Position numbers and translations under genes: made by a program. Below the pieces are notes generated by a model. That model saw only the letters and a program-made list of their open reading frames with translations, was not told the origin of the DNA and did not search any database. Below are positions 20,920 through 24,446 of a DNA stretch of 24,446 nt, one piece after another. Source of the stretch: Cryomorphaceae bacterium (GTDB lineage: Bacteria; Bacteroidota; Bacteroidia; Flavobacteriales; Crocinitomicaceae); the NCBI GenBank assembly GCA_021298235.1, contig JAJTDX010000028.1, positions 1 to 24,446 on the forward strand, in the 5' to 3' direction. Within the stretch, counting starts at the first letter, position 1; each line of letters opens with the position of its first letter.

Positions 20920-23841
20920 TTATCTGAAAATGAGTTCATCTGCAAACAGCCAGGTGTCGCTCCCAGCACCAAGATGCCAGGAAGGGCATTTGCCATAATT
21001 CTTTGCCGTTATACGAATCTTTTTGATTCCTTTCTTGGTTAAGTGCTTTCGATAAAATTCTTTTTTCATAGCAGGAATATAAGTGCTAAAACTCGGTATC
21101 ATTTCAGGAGTAGTTGCATTAGAGGCAAAACTGACATTGGTAAATATCTTTTGTAAGGACTCAAAATGGTCGCCATCATATGAAACCTCAATCTGAATTT
21201 CAGAAGGGAAAAATATCCAAGATTTCATGTCTTGCAAACAACTAATCCCAATTTCCGAAAGCACCCTTGCGGAGTCAAAGGTCACTTCTGCAACAAGGTC
21301 CTGTGCCCAGTATCCCTGAAACTCGCCTGTTCTGAATTCATTTCCTCCCTGAATTCCATCGATAAGTGAATTCGGTCCATCTGCAGAATATTGATGTGAA
21401 TACTGACTACCGAGTTTCAAATGAATCGTTGGATCACGTTTTATAAAGCTTGCACTTATCCAGGCGCCTGCGAGTGCCAATGCTTCGAAATCATCCGTAT
21501 ACAAACAGTAATTCATAAATTCCAGCTGAGTGGACTTTTTTAATGTAAGAGGCTTCGCACCCATAACAAATACAAGTTGTCCTCCTTGCATTAATTCTTC
21601 ATGGGTAATCCCATTTTGAAGGTAGGATTCACCATTGAATTTTATGGATTGAATGTATTTGTTTTCATTGGAATTATTAACTGTTTTGATGTCAAGTACA
21701 TTCCCGTTTTCAAGTTTAAGAGATGCCTGATCAATTATTGGTCTGCCAAAGTCATAGAATGGTTTGCCTGGACAGACCTGATAAATCCCCAACGAGCTCA
21801 ATACATACCAGGCAGACATTTGTCCACAATCTTCATTTCCTGAGAGTCCATCGGGAGTGGAATTGTATAGCTCATTCAAGATCTTGTCCGTGTAGAATTG
21901 TGTTTTATGAGGAGCATTCGTATAATTGTACAGATACGCCATGTGATGTGAGGGTTCATTTCCGTGAGCGTATTGACCAATGAGACCTGTAATATCTGCC
22001 TGTTCACGTCCTGAAAGTTTGTTACTTGTGGTAAAGAGACGATCCAGCCAGTGTTCGAGAGAATCTTTTCCGCCAAGCATTTGGGCTAAAATTTCTACTG
22101 CGTGAGGAGCATACAAAGAATACTGATAACTGTTGGCCTCCGTGTAATTGAAGTTGACCTCAGAAGATTCGAAAGGGGAGTACCACATGGCACCTCGCCT
22201 TGCGCGCATGAATTTTGAATTCGGATCGAACAGATGGATGAAATTCAAGCTGCTTGTTAGGTAGGTAGAGCTAAATTTTGTGCTTCCCATTTTTTCGGCC
22301 ATTGCACCGATACAGTAATCATCATAGGCATATTCAAGTGTTTTGGACACTGACTCGGGTTCATCTCCAGAGCTTATAAAGTGTTGTTTTCTGAATTGAC
22401 TTTTTCCAAGCTCAGCCTTATTTGCCGTTTCGATCATTGCATTGAGCGCTTTTTTCGCGTCATAGCCACCGATTCCTTTGAGGTATGCATCTGAAATAAC
22501 AGAAACACTATGATACCCGATCATGCAATCCGTTTCGTTTCCTGCGAGCTCCCATACTGGCAATTCTCCAGACTCATCAAATTGCCTTAGAAATGTTTGA
22601 ATAAAATCTGTTGTGCGTTTTTGTTGCACAAGGGTGTACAGGGGATGTGCTCCTCGATACGTGTCCCACAGCGAAAAGACAGTGTATTGCGAAGAATTAT
22701 TTGTGATTGTATGAACCTGATCGTCTCGTCCGCGGTATCTGCCATCTACATCACTAAAAATATTTGGTTGTAAAAATGAATGGTAAAGTGCCGTGTAGAA
22801 ATTCTTCATTACTTCTGGTTCGGCTTTTATCTGAATTTTAGAGAGTTCTTTTTCCCATAACTTGGTCGTTCTGGCACGTGTACGGTCAAAATCAAAATCA
22901 GGCAGTTCATTGCTTAGGTTGTTTGCGGCGCCAAGTTCGTCAACTGCTGAAATTCCAACTCTCAAACTCACAACAGTGGTATTTTTTGGAAAGCTCAAAA
23001 GCAGCTTGTGTTGCCCATTTTTGTCAATTAATTTAGCTTCTTTCCAGTCAACAGATGTCTGCAGTTGAAAAAAGAACTTTTGATTGGTCGCCCATGAGTT
23101 AGAATATCTGAAACCACTTACTGTTCGATGGTCATTTTCAATTGTGAAACCAGCATCCAACACTTTGTCTCTGTGATCAAGGTCAATGAGTATGTATTTG
23201 TTTTTCTTATTGTTAAGGAAGATATACTCATGTAAGCCAGCACGTTCAGTAACGGTTAATCGAACTTTGATCTCTTGATCTCTCAATTGGACCTCGTAAT
23301 AAGCTGGCTTGGCTTTTTCGTCGGAATGAGAAAAAGGATGCCCGTACCCTTTTTCAGAATCTTTATATCCTGGAGTAGTTCTGACTTCTCCGCATTGTGG
23401 TACAATCAGCAGATCGCAATAGTCAGGTACACCCACACCGCTCAAATGTGTATGTGAAAACCCATAAATAATGGAGTCCGAATAATGGTAGCCCGAACAA
23501 CCATCCCAGTTGTCCAGTCGAGTATCAGGACTCAATTGGATCATTCCGAAGGGAGCTGTAGCACCTGGAAAAGTATGTCCGTGTCCACCGGTCCCAATAA
23601 AAGGATCTACAAATTCTGTCTGTCCGTGTCCACCGGTCCCAATAAAAGGATCTACAAATTCTGTCCGTGAAACAGCACCGTTTGATTGTTGCCTAAAATT
23701 GCCTTTTAAAATATCATCAGACTTCTTAAGGTTATCTACTGCTGGACTTTGAGCGTTAGTGTTTAATTGATTGAAAACTAAAGCAAAAAGAACCCAAAAT
23801 GACGGTTTTATATACGTGATATTCAGTAATGAAGTCCTCAT
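20920..23841 (-). CDS. GH92 family alpha-mannosidase with C-terminal F5/8-type domain
   Basis: A 973-residue secreted glycosidase. An N-terminal signal sequence (residues ~12-31, WVLFALVFNQLNTNAQ) precedes the family opening DPFIGTGGHGHTFPGATAPF. The (alpha/alpha)6 barrel carries GNEPSHHMAYLYNYTNAPHK (Glu629) and SGNEDCGQMSAWYVLSSLGI (NED at 669-671), the catalytic and Ca-binding regions of GH92. The last ~170 residues resemble an F5/8 type C (discoidin/CBM32) module: NSLIDGIQGGNEFRTGEF through EIGISCLQDMKSWIFFPSEI to DTWLFADELIF. GH92 enzymes are Ca-dependent, inverting exo-alpha-mannosidases of N-glycans and yeast mannan. The opening motif is present twice in tandem (residues 60-89), an unusual 15-residue in-frame duplication. 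The ROK gene lies 5 bases upstream, so the two form an operon. Confidence 0.94.
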   Translation of the reverse strand: MRTSLLNITYIKPSFWVLFALVFNQLNTNAQSPAVDNLKKSDDILKGNFRQQSNGAVSRTEFVDPFIGTGGHGQTEFVDPFIGTGGHGHTFPGATAPFGMIQLSPDTRLDNWDGCSGYHYSDSIIYGFSHTHLSGVGVPDYCDLLIVPQCGEVRTTPGYKDSEKGYGHPFSHSDEKAKPAYYEVQLRDQEIKVRLTVTERAGLHEYIFLNNKKNKYILIDLDHRDKVLDAGFTIENDHRTVSGFRYSNSWATNQKFFFQLQTSVDWKEAKLIDKNGQHKLLLSFPKNTTVVSLRVGISAVDELGAANNLSNELPDFDFDRTRARTTKLWEKELSKIQIKAEPEVMKNFYTALYHSFLQPNIFSDVDGRYRGRDDQVHTITNNSSQYTVFSLWDTYRGAHPLYTLVQQKRTTDFIQTFLRQFDESGELPVWELAGNETDCMIGYHSVSVISDAYLKGIGGYDAKKALNAMIETANKAELGKSQFRKQHFISSGDEPESVSKTLEYAYDDYCIGAMAEKMGSTKFSSTYLTSSLNFIHLFDPNSKFMRARRGAMWYSPFESSEVNFNYTEANSYQYSLYAPHAVEILAQMLGGKDSLEHWLDRLFTTSNKLSGREQADITGLIGQYAHGNEPSHHMAYLYNYTNAPHKTQFYTDKILNELYNSTPDGLSGNEDCGQMSAWYVLSSLGIYQVCPGKPFYDFGRPIIDQASLKLENGNVLDIKTVNNSNENKYIQSIKFNGESYLQNGITHEELMQGGQLVFVMGAKPLTLKKSTQLEFMNYCLYTDDFEALALAGAWISASFIKRDPTIHLKLGSQYSHQYSADGPNSLIDGIQGGNEFRTGEFQGYWAQDLVAEVTFDSARVLSEIGISCLQDMKSWIFFPSEIQIEVSYDGDHFESLQKIFTNVSFASNATTPEMIPSFSTYIPAMKKEFYRKHLTKKGIKKIRITAKNYGKCPSWHLGAGSDTWLFADELIFR
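23576..23665 (-). repeat. exact 45-bp tandem duplication inside the GH92 gene
   Basis: Bases 23576-23620 and 23621-23665 are identical. They encode TEFVDPFIGTGGHG twice, followed by Gln in the first copy and His in the second. The reading frame is kept. Only one such motif is expected at the start of a GH92 domain. Confidence 0.97.
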
Positions 23842-23846
23842 GATAG

Positions 23847-24332
23847 TTAACGAATTAATGAAGCAGCCCCAAGAACAGCAGCATTCACATCATGTAGGGT
23901 TGAAATTCTCACCTCTACTTTGTTTTTGTAAATTTTCAAAAGATTCTTTTCCATGTGTTTCTTTACCTTGAGAACAAAATCTCCTTCGCTTTGAGCAATC
24001 CCTCCAAACAGAACAAATGCTTTCGGACTGGAGAAACAGCAAAAATCAGCAAGGGCGTTTCCAAGAGTTTCGCAGGTGAAATCGACGATTTCTTTCGCAA
24101 ATAGATCGCCTTCATTTGCTGCGTCAAAAACATCTTTCGCTGTTGGATTCTTCAATTCATTAAGTATAGATACTGATTTGTTTTTGGAAGGTAGCTCCTC
24201 AATACTTCTAACAACACCTGTGGAGGATGCATAGGTCTCGAGACAACCTTTTCTTCCGCAACCACAAACCCTGCCTTCGGGAACAATTCGTATGTGTCCA
24301 AATTCACCCGCAAACCCGTCGTGGCCATAGAT
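23847..24332 (-). CDS. ROK family sugar kinase/repressor, C-terminal part (5' part missing)
   Basis: The open frame reads from the junction at 24332 to TAA at 23847, about 161 residues. It begins IYGHDGFAGEFGHIRIVPEG and runs into VCGCGRKGCLETYASSTG, the ROK signature with the zinc site (His, then C-x-C-x4-C). It ends with KAFVLFGGIAQSEGDFVLKV and DVNAAVLGAASLIR, typical for glucokinase-like ROK proteins. The N-terminal half with the ATP-binding DxGGT and catalytic Asp is absent because the sequence changes at 24333 into a copy of GH92 DNA; continuing the frame upstream meets a TGA. ROK kinases phosphorylate glucose, mannose, fructose or N-acetyl sugars; beside an alpha-mannosidase a mannose or glucose kinase is likely. 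There is no DNA-binding domain in the part seen. The gene is probably intact in the real genome. Confidence 0.85.
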   Translation of the reverse strand: MYGHDGFAGEFGHIRIVPEGRVCGCGRKGCLETYASSTGVVRSIEELPSKNKSVSILNELKNPTAKDVFDAANEGDLFAKEIVDFTCETLGNALADFCCFSSPKAFVLFGGIAQSEGDFVLKVKKHMEKNLLKIYKNKVEVRISTLHDVNAAVLGAASLIR

Positions 24333-24446
24333 CAGTTGTCCAGTCGAGTATCAGGACTCAATTGGATCATTCCGAAGGGAGCTGTAGCACCTGGAAAAGT
24401 ATGTCCGTGTCCACCGGTCCCAATAAAAGGATCTACAAATTCTGTC
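24333..24446 (-). repeat. 114-bp exact copy of the GH92 5' region at the window end
   Basis: Bases 24333-24446 equal 23507-23620 without a difference and in the same orientation. On the minus strand the copy encodes TEFVDPFIGTGGHGHTFPGA through LSPDTRLDN and then hits a TGA created at the junction with the ROK gene. Its outer end coincides with the window end and with the boundary of the 45-bp tandem unit. It is either an assembly artefact or a truncated duplicate that disrupts the ROK gene. Confidence 0.95.

Overview
The window reads as chromosomal DNA of a member of Bacteroidota, most likely Flavobacteriales. Four things point there: a secreted subtilase with a C-terminal type IX secretion (T9SS) sorting domain, several Bacteroidota -7 promoter boxes (TAnnTTTG), very few Shine-Dalgarno sequences, and family content typical of the phylum (DUF5606, S46 peptidase, GH92 with ROK kinase, TonB/ExbB/ExbD/ExbD with a PstS-like lipoprotein). 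Base composition is moderately AT-rich and even. I see no insertion sequence, prophage or CRISPR array.

Layout. Bases 1-114 hold the 3' end of a tRNA-like RNA. Three small plus-strand genes follow (225-1078), one of them a 57-codon gene. On the minus strand come an M3 oligoendopeptidase, a DUF5606 protein and a T9SS-exported S8 peptidase (1099-6021). Divergent from it is a second S8 peptidase (6136-7725), followed by a secreted NTF2-like protein, a convergent transaldolase, a 52-residue YqaE/Pmp3 membrane protein, the SRP RNA gene (ffs, minus, 98 nt), a 2x[4Fe-4S] ferredoxin and a divergent LuxC-type acyl-CoA reductase.

Bases 11016-18333 are the functional core: tonB-like / exbB / exbD / exbD / tonB / two-TM protein / PstS-like lipoprotein / secreted stand-alone TonB C-domain / TPR protein, all on the plus strand. 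ExbB and the ExbDs should form the proton-driven motor and the TonB proteins should pass its energy to outer-membrane receptors. The lipoprotein, the motor-less TonB domain and the TPR protein are attached parts of unknown role. All three TonB C-domains carry the same CxxC pair.

Bases 18383-24446 are on the minus strand: a single-TPR small protein, an S46 dipeptidyl-peptidase, and a ROK kinase - GH92 alpha-mannosidase pair with a 5-bp gap, suggesting release of mannose from glycans followed by sugar phosphorylation. The right end is suspect. The last 114 bases repeat, base for base, an internal piece of the GH92 gene and replace the 5' part of the ROK gene, and the GH92 gene itself carries an exact 45-bp tandem duplication sharing one breakpoint with that copy. 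This is most easily explained as an assembly artefact, but it could be a real rearrangement.

Several starts are placed downstream of the longest possible one because the upstream codons lie in a terminator hairpin or precede an obvious signal peptide or family start. No stretch longer than about 225 bases lacks a gene.
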